Positions 34,697 to 42,678 of a stretch of DNA of 64,000 nucleotides are shown piece after piece (position 1 is the first letter of the stretch; each line of letters begins with the position of its first letter). Source of the DNA: Roseivirga sp. BDSF3-8 (GTDB lineage: Bacteria; Bacteroidota; Bacteroidia; Cytophagales; Cyclobacteriaceae); NCBI RefSeq assembly GCF_041449215.1, contig NZ_JBGNFV010000001.1, forward strand, positions 2,517,001-2,581,000, given 5' to 3'. The notes beneath the pieces are model-generated. The model was not told where the DNA came from and searched no databases. It worked only from the letters and a program-made list of their open reading frames with translations. Made by a program: the position numbers and the translations under genes.

Positions 34697-35470
34697 GTGG
34701 TAACTTTAGGGTGTATACAGGAAGCCATTATCAGTAATGCACGATAAGTGACGGCCTGCATGTACCACCCCTGATTAGAAAGACGCCTTTGCGTTCGCTA
34801 ATCGGTCTCTCCCTACTATTGCAGGGAGGGAAATTAGGAGCGCCGCCGTCGCGGAGAAAGCATAGGGAGACTGTTCCGGCACGACGCCGGCGGGCATGGT
34901 TGATAAGCGAAAAGAGAATAATAGAGGTAAATCATCTGTAGCCCGGAAATCCTTTTTTAAAGCCAGTAGAGCAATAGAAAAGGTGTAAAAAAATAATTGA
35001 AAGTATATGGAGAAGAGCAGAGGTACGTAGCCCCCGCATAAAGATAAGGACCCCTTAGGGCCGCCGGGTCCGGGCAAATGGCATAGCAGACACCGCCGCA
35101 GGAGAGAAACCTGCAGTAAGCGGGGAAATGATATGTGTGCTTTGCTTAGCCATTGATTAACAAAGATATAGACATTTTTTTTATAAAAGCAAGGGTATTT
35201 GCACTTAATAAGTCAGGTATTTAGTCGCCAGTTTCTCCTAGCTATAGTATAAGACAAGTCTAGCTATCCATATTTCTTTAAAGATTAATCTAGATATACA
35301 CTGATAACCCTTGCCATCTGGTACTTTTTAGGCTTTTAATAAAACTTAACCGGATAAAATGTTATGTTATGATATTTTGTCTGATTGGTGAAAAGTAAAA
35401 TTTATTTCTTTTTTATGGTAAATTTTAATTGATTTAAATATATTCGGAGATTGTTTATCCAAATTTATCA

Positions 35471-35635
35471 ATGATTATGAAAAAGAAATCAAGTCTTAAG
35501 CCTCTGGAAGTTGCTTCATTTGTTACTGCGGTACCTGTTGCAAGCAAAGATCAGTTAAAGGTAAAAGGTGGAGCTACCTGGAGCCCAGCGGGTGTTTGTT
35601 CTGTAGGACCAGACATCTGCTTCCACGTACACTAA
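35471..35635 (+). CDS. Lanthipeptide-like (pinensin-type) precursor peptide
   Basis: Encodes 54 residues from the ATG at 35471 or 52 from the ATG at 35477. The leader KKKSSLKPLEVASFVTAV fits the pinensin-type pattern and runs to KVKGG. The 20-residue core that follows has two cysteines and a few Ser/Thr (ATWSPAGVCSVG, PDICFHVH), enough for one or two lanthionine-type rings. It is followed by a terminator at 35661-35687 and preceded by 330 A/T-rich bases. No modification or export gene is adjacent; the TonB receptor downstream starts 333 bases later behind the terminator. Confidence 0.75.
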   Translation: MIMKKKSSLKPLEVASFVTAVPVASKDQLKVKGGATWSPAGVCSVGPDICFHVH

Positions 35636-35660
35636 GTCTTAGACTTCATATATACTCTAA

Positions 35661-35687
35661 AGCACCCGCCAGGGTGCTTTTTTGTTT
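35661..35687 (+). terminator. Terminator of the precursor peptide gene
   Basis: AGCACCC (35661-35667) pairs with GGGTGCT (35672-35678) around GCCA and is followed by TTTTTTGTTTT. It lies 26 bases after the peptide stop, so the peptide is a monocistronic unit. The remaining bases to 35968 contain no gene I can support. Confidence 0.85.
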
Positions 35688-35968
35688 TATGGGGTATTGA
35701 GCTCATGTCTCGGGTTTAAAACGACGCACCTTTAAGCCCCTTAGGACTCTGGTTGTCCGTGTATCACCAAATGGATCAATAACCCTGGAGGCCATCATCA
35801 GTACAATACCCATCTTCCTCCCACCCCTTGCCCTTCTCTTCCCTGCCCTGGCAACTTATTTATTATCAGGTTATTGCTTGCTTAATTCGATTGTTTTTTC
35901 CGCAAATTGGAATTAAACTTAGATAACCATCGAACAGGATCCATATAACCAGCCTGTTCAACTGTCGT

Positions 35969-38332
35969 ATGAGGAGAATTACTAAACCGCTGCTTCTTGT
36001 ATTTTTCTGGATGTTATGCGCCTCTTCAGTAGTCGGGCAGCAGCTTGTACAGACTATCAGGGGAGAGGTAAGAGATGCCGACTCTAATGCACCCATTGAA
36101 GGCGTGAACGTAATCATCCGGGGTTCCGATCCCCTGGTAGGGGCTGTAACAAATGAAGCCGGCAACTTTCGCATAGAAAATGTGCCTATCGGTACGTATG
36201 ATCTGCTTGTCACCTATGTGGGATATGAATCGCTGGTTTTGCCCAATGTGAAAGTCACTACCGGCAAAGAGGTGGTGCTGCAGGTCAGAGTCACCGAGTC
36301 CCTTACCGTACTGGATGAGGTAGTTGTAGAAGGTGATAATAATAGCAGCCGGTCTCCCATTAACGAATTTGCCGTAATCAGTAGCCTCTCCTTTTCCATG
36401 GAAGAATCAGGTAAGTATGCCGGTACCTTTGATGATCCCGCCCGGATGGTGACCACTTTTGCAGGAGTAGTAGGCGGGGGTGGGTCCGATGATGTGGATA
36501 ATGAGATCATCATCCGGGGTAACTCGCCCCGTAACCTGCTATGGAGAGTAGAGGGCATAGAAGTTCCCAGCCCGAATCACTTTACTGATGAGGGAGCTTC
36601 CAGCGGGTCTATCAGTATGCTTAGCAGCAATATGCTGGCCACCTCAGACTTCTTCACCAGTGCCTTTCCTGCAGAATATGGCAATGCTATTTCAGGTGTG
36701 TTTGATATCAGGCTAAGGCAGGGAAACAATCAACAGAGAGAATATGCCCTGCGTGCCGGTGTGCTGGGGCTGGATGCTTCTGCCGAGGGACCTTTTAAAA
36801 AGGGAGGGGAGGCCTCATACCTTGTTAATTATCGTTACAGTACCCTTGCCCTGCTAAACGAGGTGGGGATTGAACTGGTAGATAATGCCCTGCCCGTCTT
36901 TCAGGACCTGGCTTTTAATATCGTACTACCCACCGCCGCGGCAGGAGAGTTCAGTATATTCGGTTTTGGCGGACTTAGTAAGGATGAGGAGTTCGATGAA
37001 CTCCTAATTTCCGGCCGGGAAGTGCGGGCCCAGGAAGAAGAATTCAACTCTGACCTGGGCGTCGTGGGCTTACGCCATAATTATCCCTTTAGTGCCAAAA
37101 CCTATCTTGAGACAGTAGCCACCTTTTCCGCCCAGCGAATCACCTTTGAGCGGGACGCTATTGTAAATTCCAACCTGGATTTCAGAAGGGTAAACAATGA
37201 GGACTTCACTAACTATGCCCAAAGGATATCCGTCCTTCTCAATCATAAATTCAATGCCCGGCACCTGGTGCGTACCGGCGTGATATACAGTCACCTGCAA
37301 TATGACCTGCTTTCACAGGTATACAATTTTCAGAATGAGCAGCTTGAAGATGAGGTTAACAGTGATGGCAGTACGGGCGTATTGCAGAGCTACATCGCCT
37401 GGAAGTACAGGATCAGCGATAAACTGGTGCTCAACTCGGGGCTGCATTCCATGTATTTCAGGCTCAATGATAAGGCCACTCTGGAACCCAGGGCTGGTAT
37501 AAACTATCAGCTTACCACTCGCCAGTTTATCAGTGCGGGTGTAGGCCTCCACAGCCGCAGGGAGAGCCTTTCTACCTACCTCTCAGGGCCTGAAACCGTT
37601 GTGGGGAGTAATGAGTTTGTAAACGAAAACCTGGAAATCTCTAAGGCCATACATTATGTGATTGGCTATGACAATTACCTTAACGATCATCTGCGCTTTA
37701 AAGTAGAGGCCTACTATCAGGACCTGTACGACATTCCCGTGCTGAATAACACCTACTACAGCATCATCAATTTGCGCGAGAGCGCTGCCGCTGTGCCCCT
37801 GGTGAACGAAGGCACAGGAGAAAACTACGGAGTGGAAGTCACCCTGGCGCGTACCCTTGCTAATGACTATTATTTTAATACCAACGTCTCCCTGTACAAA
37901 TCCCGCTACACGGGAGGCGACGGGGTGGAGCGCAACACCAAATTTGACGGAAATTACATTATCAACCTCTTGGGTGGTAAAGACTTTAATCTCTCCTCTG
38001 ATAAGGTATTGAATGTTAACCTCAGGGGCATACTGGCAGGTGGCCAGCGATTTATACCTATTCTGGAAAATGAGTCTGCTGAAAGAGGATTCGAGGTCCT
38101 GGACTTTGACAGAGCCTATGAAGAGAGATTACCCGATTACTTCCGGGCTGACTTTCAGATTGGCTACACCGTAAATAACCCTAAAAACACCTGGCAGATC
38201 CGTCTCGATGTCCAAAACCTCACCAACCGGCAAAATGTGAGGGAGGTGAATTACTCCCCTCTTACCCAAAGGGCCGAATTCACACGAAGAGGCCAGATTA
38301 TCCCCGTGCTCAGCGCTCAGGTAAAGTTTTAG
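35969..38332 (+). CDS. TonB-dependent receptor with carboxypeptidase-like regulatory domain
   Basis: 787 residues. A signal peptide (MRRITKPLLLVFFWMLCASS, cleavage near VGQ) leads into a carboxypeptidase-D regulatory-like beta-sandwich (~28-110, IRGEVRDADSNAPIEGVNVI, AGNFRIENVPIGTYDLLVTY). The plug follows (IIIRGNSPRNLLWRVEGIE), then a 22-strand-type barrel ending in the terminal aromatic VLSAQVKF. It imports an unknown ligand across the outer membrane with TonB energy. There is no SusD partner, so it is not a classical glycan-utilisation pair. Confidence 0.9.
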   Translation: MRRITKPLLLVFFWMLCASSVVGQQLVQTIRGEVRDADSNAPIEGVNVIIRGSDPLVGAVTNEAGNFRIENVPIGTYDLLVTYVGYESLVLPNVKVTTGKEVVLQVRVTESLTVLDEVVVEGDNNSSRSPINEFAVISSLSFSMEESGKYAGTFDDPARMVTTFAGVVGGGGSDDVDNEIIIRGNSPRNLLWRVEGIEVPSPNHFTDEGASSGSISMLSSNMLATSDFFTSAFPAEYGNAISGVFDIRLRQGNNQQREYALRAGVLGLDASAEGPFKKGGEASYLVNYRYSTLALLNEVGIELVDNALPVFQDLAFNIVLPTAAAGEFSIFGFGGLSKDEEFDELLISGREVRAQEEEFNSDLGVVGLRHNYPFSAKTYLETVATFSAQRITFERDAIVNSNLDFRRVNNEDFTNYAQRISVLLNHKFNARHLVRTGVIYSHLQYDLLSQVYNFQNEQLEDEVNSDGSTGVLQSYIAWKYRISDKLVLNSGLHSMYFRLNDKATLEPRAGINYQLTTRQFISAGVGLHSRRESLSTYLSGPETVVGSNEFVNENLEISKAIHYVIGYDNYLNDHLRFKVEAYYQDLYDIPVLNNTYYSIINLRESAAAVPLVNEGTGENYGVEVTLARTLANDYYFNTNVSLYKSRYTGGDGVERNTKFDGNYIINLLGGKDFNLSSDKVLNVNLRGILAGGQRFIPILENESAERGFEVLDFDRAYEERLPDYFRADFQIGYTVNNPKNTWQIRLDVQNLTNRQNVREVNYSPLTQRAEFTRRGQIIPVLSAQVKF

Positions 38333-38385
38333 GATAATTTCTACAGGCTAATCCTTTTTAATAAACAAATGGGTAAATTAACTAT

Positions 38386-38907
38386 ATGCGTACACTATTA
38401 CTGATCCTGCTATGCTGTCTTCCCTCCATATCAGAAGCCTGCCAATGCGTCAATTTTCCAGTCGATCGGCGAATGAATGATAAGTATACTGAACTGATCT
38501 TTGTGGGGAAGATTATCCGCACCCCATCCCCTGAAGCTTATTTTAGTGGAAAAGATGAACAGGTCATGTTTGACGTAGAGAAATTATATAAGGGAGATGC
38601 CTCAAATGATCAGGTCCTTCTTACCCTGGACTTTGCCTGTACCGGAAGTTTGCCTGAAGCGGGTGCTGAACTCCTGGTTTTTGTTCACTCCTCTCCCGAT
38701 TTCCAAAGAATCACCTCAGGTTGTGACATGTTTCCTCTGAATCCGGAAGATTTCCTATTCAAGGGATTGCAAAAGCTTTCAGCATTAGAGGCTCAATACC
38801 CATCCATTGTGCCTGCATCCTCCGGTAATCTTGAGGTTATGGCATTTGTTTTTTTAGGTATCACCTCCCTGTTCGCGGGAATCATCCTGTACAGTGAGCG
38901 CAGGTAA
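38386..38907 (+). CDS. Secreted protein with TIMP/NTR-like N-terminus and C-terminal TM
   Basis: 173 residues. The signal peptide MRTLLLILLCCLPSISEA would be cleaved to expose Cys19-Gln-Cys21 at the mature N-terminus, as in tissue-inhibitor-of-metalloprotease/netrin (NTR) folds. Further support comes from the strand pattern KYTELIFVGKIIRT and VMFDVEKLYKGD and from later cysteines (DFACTGS, SGCDMF). It ends with a TM helix (MAFVFLGITSLFAGIIL) and SERR. Function unknown. It starts 53 bases after the TonB receptor and may be co-transcribed. Confidence 0.65.
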   Translation: MRTLLLILLCCLPSISEACQCVNFPVDRRMNDKYTELIFVGKIIRTPSPEAYFSGKDEQVMFDVEKLYKGDASNDQVLLTLDFACTGSLPEAGAELLVFVHSSPDFQRITSGCDMFPLNPEDFLFKGLQKLSALEAQYPSIVPASSGNLEVMAFVFLGITSLFAGIILYSERR

Positions 38908-38969
38908 GCCCGGCCTAAGGGAAGCGCCTTGCGGCCCACTCCCCCTTCCGGTGGTAGCTCTGTGGCTTA

Positions 38970-40064
38970 TTAGTTCATTTTCCAACCGATCCACTGTTTC
39001 AGAACCTGAATAGCTAGCTGTTTACCGTTAGACCCGTTGGTAAGAATGATGACGCCGCTATGTTCATCGGCATTAAACATAAATCCTGCCTGCCAGCCGT
39101 CATTAGATCCGGCATGTCCCGTCATGGCCACCGGCCCCATCTTATACTTCATGTAGCCCAGCCCGTACCGACCGTCGGTCGCTTCTACCGGTGTTTGCAT
39201 CATGGTAATCGTTTCATTGCTGAGAATAGGGTTGTCCCCGAAGGAGGCTTTAGCAAATGTGATCATGTCGGCCAGGGTGGTATGCAGCCCGGCGGCCGCC
39301 TGGGCGGTAAACCGTTCGAGCGGTATTTCCTCTCCCTGCTCGTCATAAGGCAAGGCCGAATGCCTCAGCATCTTTTCATCGATGGTAAAGCTGGTATGCC
39401 CCATTTTTAAGGGCTCAAAAAGAGTCTGCTCCATATACTCAGCAAATGGCCGGCCCGTTACCTCTTCGATCATTAGCTGCAATACCGTGTACCCGCCCCC
39501 GGAGTACTTGAATTCCGTGCCAGGCTCAATAATGATCTCAACCGGCTCGTCCGGGCGTTCTGAGCCGTTGATACCACTTAGAGAGGCCTCCAGGCTGGGT
39601 AAGGTTTCGTCCGGCTGAAAGCCAGGGTATCCATGAACAGATAACCCTGCTGTATGACTCAACAGGGCACCTACGGTTACTTTTTCAGTATTGTAATCAG
39701 AAGGAGGAAAGGTCCATCTGCTCAGGTATTTTTCAACAGGGTCATCCAGCTTTATGCGGCCTTCTTCCACCAGGTTCATAACGCCCCAGGCCGTAAACAT
39801 CTTGGAAATAGAGCCGATATTAAACCCAGACTTTGGCGTGACAGGTTTTTTCCGGCCTGCATCAGCAAATCCAAAGCCTTTTTGATAGACCACCTCGCCT
39901 TTGTCAAAAATAGCCAGGGCCACACCCGGTACCTTAGTGGATTCCATCCATGAGGGGACCTTTTGTTCAAGGTCATCTGTCAGTGTGGTAAAGGCTGGCT
40001 GCGCCTTAGCAAAGGCCAGATTAGCCGATAGGAAAAGAATGGTCAGTAGTGTTGTGCTGTGCAT
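38970..40064 (-). CDS. Serine hydrolase, class C beta-lactamase family
   Basis: 364 residues with a signal peptide (cleavage near AFAKAQ). The SxxK catalytic motif is S85-I-S-K88 in NIGSISKMF. The second motif lies in FKYSGGGYTVLQLM (Tyr-Ser-Gly), and MTGHAGSNDGWQ supplies the HxG third motif. Such proteins (PF00144) are periplasmic peptidases or esterases of varied substrate. It is divergent from the LytS-type kinase gene with a 211-base shared upstream region. Confidence 0.88.
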   Translation of the reverse strand: MHSTTLLTILFLSANLAFAKAQPAFTTLTDDLEQKVPSWMESTKVPGVALAIFDKGEVVYQKGFGFADAGRKKPVTPKSGFNIGSISKMFTAWGVMNLVEEGRIKLDDPVEKYLSRWTFPPSDYNTEKVTVGALLSHTAGLSVHGYPGFQPDETLPSLEASLSGINGSERPDEPVEIIIEPGTEFKYSGGGYTVLQLMIEEVTGRPFAEYMEQTLFEPLKMGHTSFTIDEKMLRHSALPYDEQGEEIPLERFTAQAAAGLHTTLADMITFAKASFGDNPILSNETITMMQTPVEATDGRYGLGYMKYKMGPVAMTGHAGSNDGWQAGFMFNADEHSGVIILTNGSNGKQLAIQVLKQWIGWKMN

Positions 40065-40150
40065 AATACATCCAGGTTTGCGTTAAAGATGCCTGAACGT
40101 ACTACCTGTTTTGTTTTTGTGAAGAGAATGATGATGTGCCCTCGTGATAC

Positions 40151-40236
40151 AATGACCAATTGGACAATTTGGCATTTGAGGCAGGTTAAGCCCTGAGCGG
40201 GGCTGGTTTGTCATGAAATATGGCCGGTTGGTCATT
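40151..40236. promoter_or_regulatory. Inverted AATGACCAA sites between divergent genes
   Basis: AATGACCAA (40151-40159) and TTGGTCATT (40228-40236) are exact inverted copies, and a related TTTGTCATG lies at 40207-40215. They lie between the serine hydrolase and the kinase/LytTR regulator operon, where an autoregulatory site would be expected. Confidence 0.35.
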
Positions 40237-40275
40237 ATTCATCACCAGATAGAGGGTAATTTGTAGCTTTAAGCT

Positions 40276-41076
40276 ATGAGGAAGCCTCTAAGCAAATTAT
40301 ATAAGCCCCTGGTAATCGCCCTCTTGCTATCCGGCTCTGTTCTGGTGATGGTAGTGTACAAGCAGCAGATAGAAATGGAGAGGAGTGCGGCATCGGAGCT
40401 CAGGTTTAATATCGGCCTTACTATTTTTGTCCTTACCCTGTCGTATGTCGTATTCAGCTTTCTGTTTGAAAAATGGAAGCAATACCGCCAATTGAAAAAC
40501 GACCACTATAAGACGCAATTGGCCCTGTTGAAAAACAGGATCGACCCCCACTTCTTTTTTAATACGCTTAATAACCTGTATGGCCTGGCCATAGAGCAGT
40601 CGGAAGAGACCGGCCCCGCCATACTGAAGCTGGCCGATATGATGCGGTATACCATTTACAAAGGCGAGCAGGAGCAGGTGACCGTAAGGGAGGAAATGGA
40701 TTACGTAAAGCAATACATTGACATTCACCGGCTCAGGCATCAACCTGGAGTGAAGGTAGACATATCGGAACACATCGGGAATCCCGGTAGTATGATTGCT
40801 CCGCTACTATTTATCAGCCCGGTAGAAAATGCCTTTAAGCACGGCGTAGAGAAACTGACAGAGGGGGCCTACATAAAGGTAAGCCTTCATGCTGTAGGTA
40901 AGTCGGTCAGATTTGATGTAGAAAACAACTTCTTGCCCTCTGAAGAAAAAAGTGAAGGAATGGGGCTGCATAACCTGAAAGAAAGATTGAACATACTTTA
41001 CCCCGAAGCCCATACCTTACTTATCAACGAGAAAAACGGCATATTTAAGGTAAGTCTTGAAATTCACCAGGGATGA
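40276..41076 (+). CDS. LytS-type sensor histidine kinase
   Basis: 266 residues with two N-terminal TM helices (~11-28 and ~46-65) and almost no periplasmic domain. Then comes the His_kinase domain (PF06580) with phospho-acceptor His92 in RIDPHFFFNTLNNLYGLA and an ATPase part (LLFISPVENAFKHGVEKL, GMGLHNLKERLNILY). It overlaps the response regulator gene by four bases. The signal sensed is unknown. Confidence 0.92.
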   Translation: MRKPLSKLYKPLVIALLLSGSVLVMVVYKQQIEMERSAASELRFNIGLTIFVLTLSYVVFSFLFEKWKQYRQLKNDHYKTQLALLKNRIDPHFFFNTLNNLYGLAIEQSEETGPAILKLADMMRYTIYKGEQEQVTVREEMDYVKQYIDIHRLRHQPGVKVDISEHIGNPGSMIAPLLFISPVENAFKHGVEKLTEGAYIKVSLHAVGKSVRFDVENNFLPSEEKSEGMGLHNLKERLNILYPEAHTLLINEKNGIFKVSLEIHQG

Positions 41077-41771
41077 TCAGATATGTGATAGTAGACGACG
41101 AACCCATCGCCCACCGGATTATTGAAAAGTATGCCAGCGAGGTTCCGCACCTGAGCAAGGCAGGAAATTGCTATAATCCGGTAGAGGCCATCTCTATGCT
41201 CAGGCAAAATACTATAGACCTGATATTTCTCGATATAAAAATGCCCAGGATGTCAGGCTTTACTTTTTTGAAATCCTTGCGCGATGTGCCTGAGATCATT
41301 ATTACGACAGCATATGAGCAATACGCCCTCGAGGGATACGAATTTGCCGTAACGGATTACCTGCTGAAACCCTTTTCCTTTGAGCGCTTTATCAAGGCCA
41401 TTGGCCGTGTCCGGGCCCGCGAAGACACTATTCAGGATAAAATACCTACCGATGAACCGGGAGAAAACCGCATGTTTATAAAAACCGACCGGGAGCATAA
41501 GCAAGTAAGCCTGGATGATATTCGATATATACAGGCCTATGGAAACTACTGCAAAGTTTACCTATCGGATGAGATGCTGATTACGCCAAAGAAAATATCT
41601 GATTTTGAAAGTGAGTTACCTTCAGACTGGTTTGCCCGAATCCATAAGTCATACATGATCAGTAAGCTTCATATAGAAAGCATATCCGGTAACAAGGTTC
41701 AAATCCTTAACGAGTATCTGCCAGTAGGAGAAACCTACAAACATGTGATAGATCGATTGCTAAATGGTTGA
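41073..41771 (+). CDS. LytTR-family response regulator
   Basis: 232 residues. The receiver domain (1-120) has acidic pocket Asp8/Asp9, phospho-acceptor Asp54 (FLDIKMPRMSG) and conserved Lys in LLKPFSFERF. The LytTR DNA-binding domain (~135-232) contains IRYIQAYGNYCKVYL and FARIHKSYMISKLHIES. It is the cognate regulator of the adjacent kinase (ATGA overlap). Likely targets include its own promoter region and the divergent hydrolase, as inference. Confidence 0.93.
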   Translation: MIRYVIVDDEPIAHRIIEKYASEVPHLSKAGNCYNPVEAISMLRQNTIDLIFLDIKMPRMSGFTFLKSLRDVPEIIITTAYEQYALEGYEFAVTDYLLKPFSFERFIKAIGRVRAREDTIQDKIPTDEPGENRMFIKTDREHKQVSLDDIRYIQAYGNYCKVYLSDEMLITPKKISDFESELPSDWFARIHKSYMISKLHIESISGNKVQILNEYLPVGETYKHVIDRLLNG

Positions 41772-41794
41772 GGCCAGAGTTCGTGGTGTATGTC

Positions 41795-41950
41795 CTAATC
41801 AGGGTTCGTCCGAAATTGCTTAGCTCTTTCTGAGATAGATTTATGTCTGATGTTTAATATAGAGTCAATATTGGCAGAGTTTGCCACCACAAATTCAAAA
41901 AAACCGGACTGAACGTATTCTATGTTGCCATCAGGGTCGATCTTCGTCAT
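41795..41950 (-). CDS. Possible 51-residue protein
   Basis: ATG at 41950 (or TTG at 41977) opens a frame that fills the gap after the LytTR gene: MTKIDPDGNIEYVQSGFFEF, then VANSANIDSILNIRHKS. The composition is protein-like, but no family is recognised and it may be a fragment. It lies just upstream of, and opposite to, the frameshifted precursor peptide at 42058. Confidence 0.35.
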   Translation of the reverse strand: MTKIDPDGNIEYVQSGFFEFVVANSANIDSILNIRHKSISERAKQFRTNPD

Positions 41951-42057
41951 CTGCCCTCTGGTAGTTAGATCTCCCAAAATATTTTAAATTTACATATCAG
42001 TTTATTGGGCTTTTATCGCTATTATAGTCCATTGATTTTTTACAAAAAACTGAAACT

Positions 42058-42215
42058 ATGAAATCTAAAGTAGATTAGACGCATTCCAGATCCGTAGCTT
42101 TGTTACGAATGTAGAACACACCAATTATGATAAAATAAAGGGTGGAAGCGCTAGCTGTGGAGATGCAAGTTCTGCTGGCAGAACCTGGTATAACACCAGC
42201 TGTGTGATTCACTAA
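42058..42215 (+). pseudogene. Frameshifted lanthipeptide-like precursor gene
   Basis: ATG at 42058 reads MKSKVD then stops at TAG (42076-42078). Shifting frame by one base gives LDAFQIRSFVTNVE...KIKGG followed by a core SASCGDASSAG...NTSCVIH to TAA at 42213-42215. Restoring one T (GAT-TTA-GAC) would join the two into a leader of the same pattern as the peptides at 5642, 20560 and 35477. The frameshift may be true decay or a sequencing error. A weak terminator follows. Confidence 0.7.
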
Positions 42216-42227
42216 GAATACTTAAAG

Positions 42228-42255
42228 GGAAGGTCAGATGTCTTCCATTTTTTCT
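42228..42255 (+). terminator. Weak terminator after the broken precursor gene
   Basis: GGAAGG (42228-42233) pairs with TCTTCC (42241-42246, one G-U) and is followed by ATTTTTTCTTT, 13 bases after the peptide stop. Confidence 0.5.
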
Positions 42256-42338
42256 TTCGTTATTGCTGCCTTTTATATCTACTTTTTTTCACCTTTTTCT
42301 TTTACCATACTAATCTACTTATAAAGAATATAAGGACT

Positions 42339-42434
42339 ATGAGTAGGAAAAAGGACTATGATCTGAAATTTAGTCTGGCAATCTTATTGCTTATTGGACC
42401 CGTCACCTCTTCTCATATCTCTAAATTGACTTGA
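42339..42434 (+). CDS. Possible 31-residue hydrophobic peptide
   Basis: ATG at 42339, preceded by AAGGACT, opens 31 codons with a basic start (MSRKKDYDLKFS), a hydrophobic middle (LAILLLIGPV) and a polar end. This is a signal- or membrane-peptide-like layout. It stands alone in the 463-base gap before the M16 peptidase gene and could be chance. The rest of the gap to 42640 holds no other gene I can support. Confidence 0.25.
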   Translation: MSRKKDYDLKFSLAILLLIGPVTSSHISKLT

Positions 42435-42646
42435 ACTTACGGCCGCCACTATATGGCCATAACGCTCTTCTTACAAGCTGCTTAATCCATTAATAAGCTT
42501 CCTGATAGGGGGGGATTGGTTTCTCCCCTTTCTTATCCCACATCAATTCTGGTTTAATTATCTGTTTGTTTCCCTCACTCTTTCGGCAGATTGTCCTGCT
42601 ACGCACATCATTCACCTCTCTTTTACCGTATTCTCCCTTATATTTC

Positions 42647-42654
42647 TATTTTTG
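42647..42654 (+). promoter_or_regulatory. Candidate -7 promoter element of the M16-ispF-mnmD operon
   Basis: TATTTTTG matches TAnnTTTG exactly and lies 25 bases before the ATG at 42679, consistent with a short leader. The -33 element is weak. Confidence 0.4.
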
Positions 42655-42678
42655 TGACAATTGACCAGAGCGAGCAAG

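Noticed and set aside
34775-35077. 100-residue minus-strand protein upstream of the arginine operon
   Set aside because: Composition and palindromes suggest repeat-derived sequence; no domain or start context supports it.
35040-35130. Cobalamin or TPP riboswitch
   Set aside because: Some GC-rich strings are vaguely similar, but the B12 box and thi-box signatures are absent on both strands.
35701-35900. Hydrophobic reading frame between the peptide terminator and the TonB receptor
   Set aside because: A TM-like stretch (IISTIPIFLPPLALLFPALA) can be read, but the frame has no start codon after the last stop and no recognisable family.
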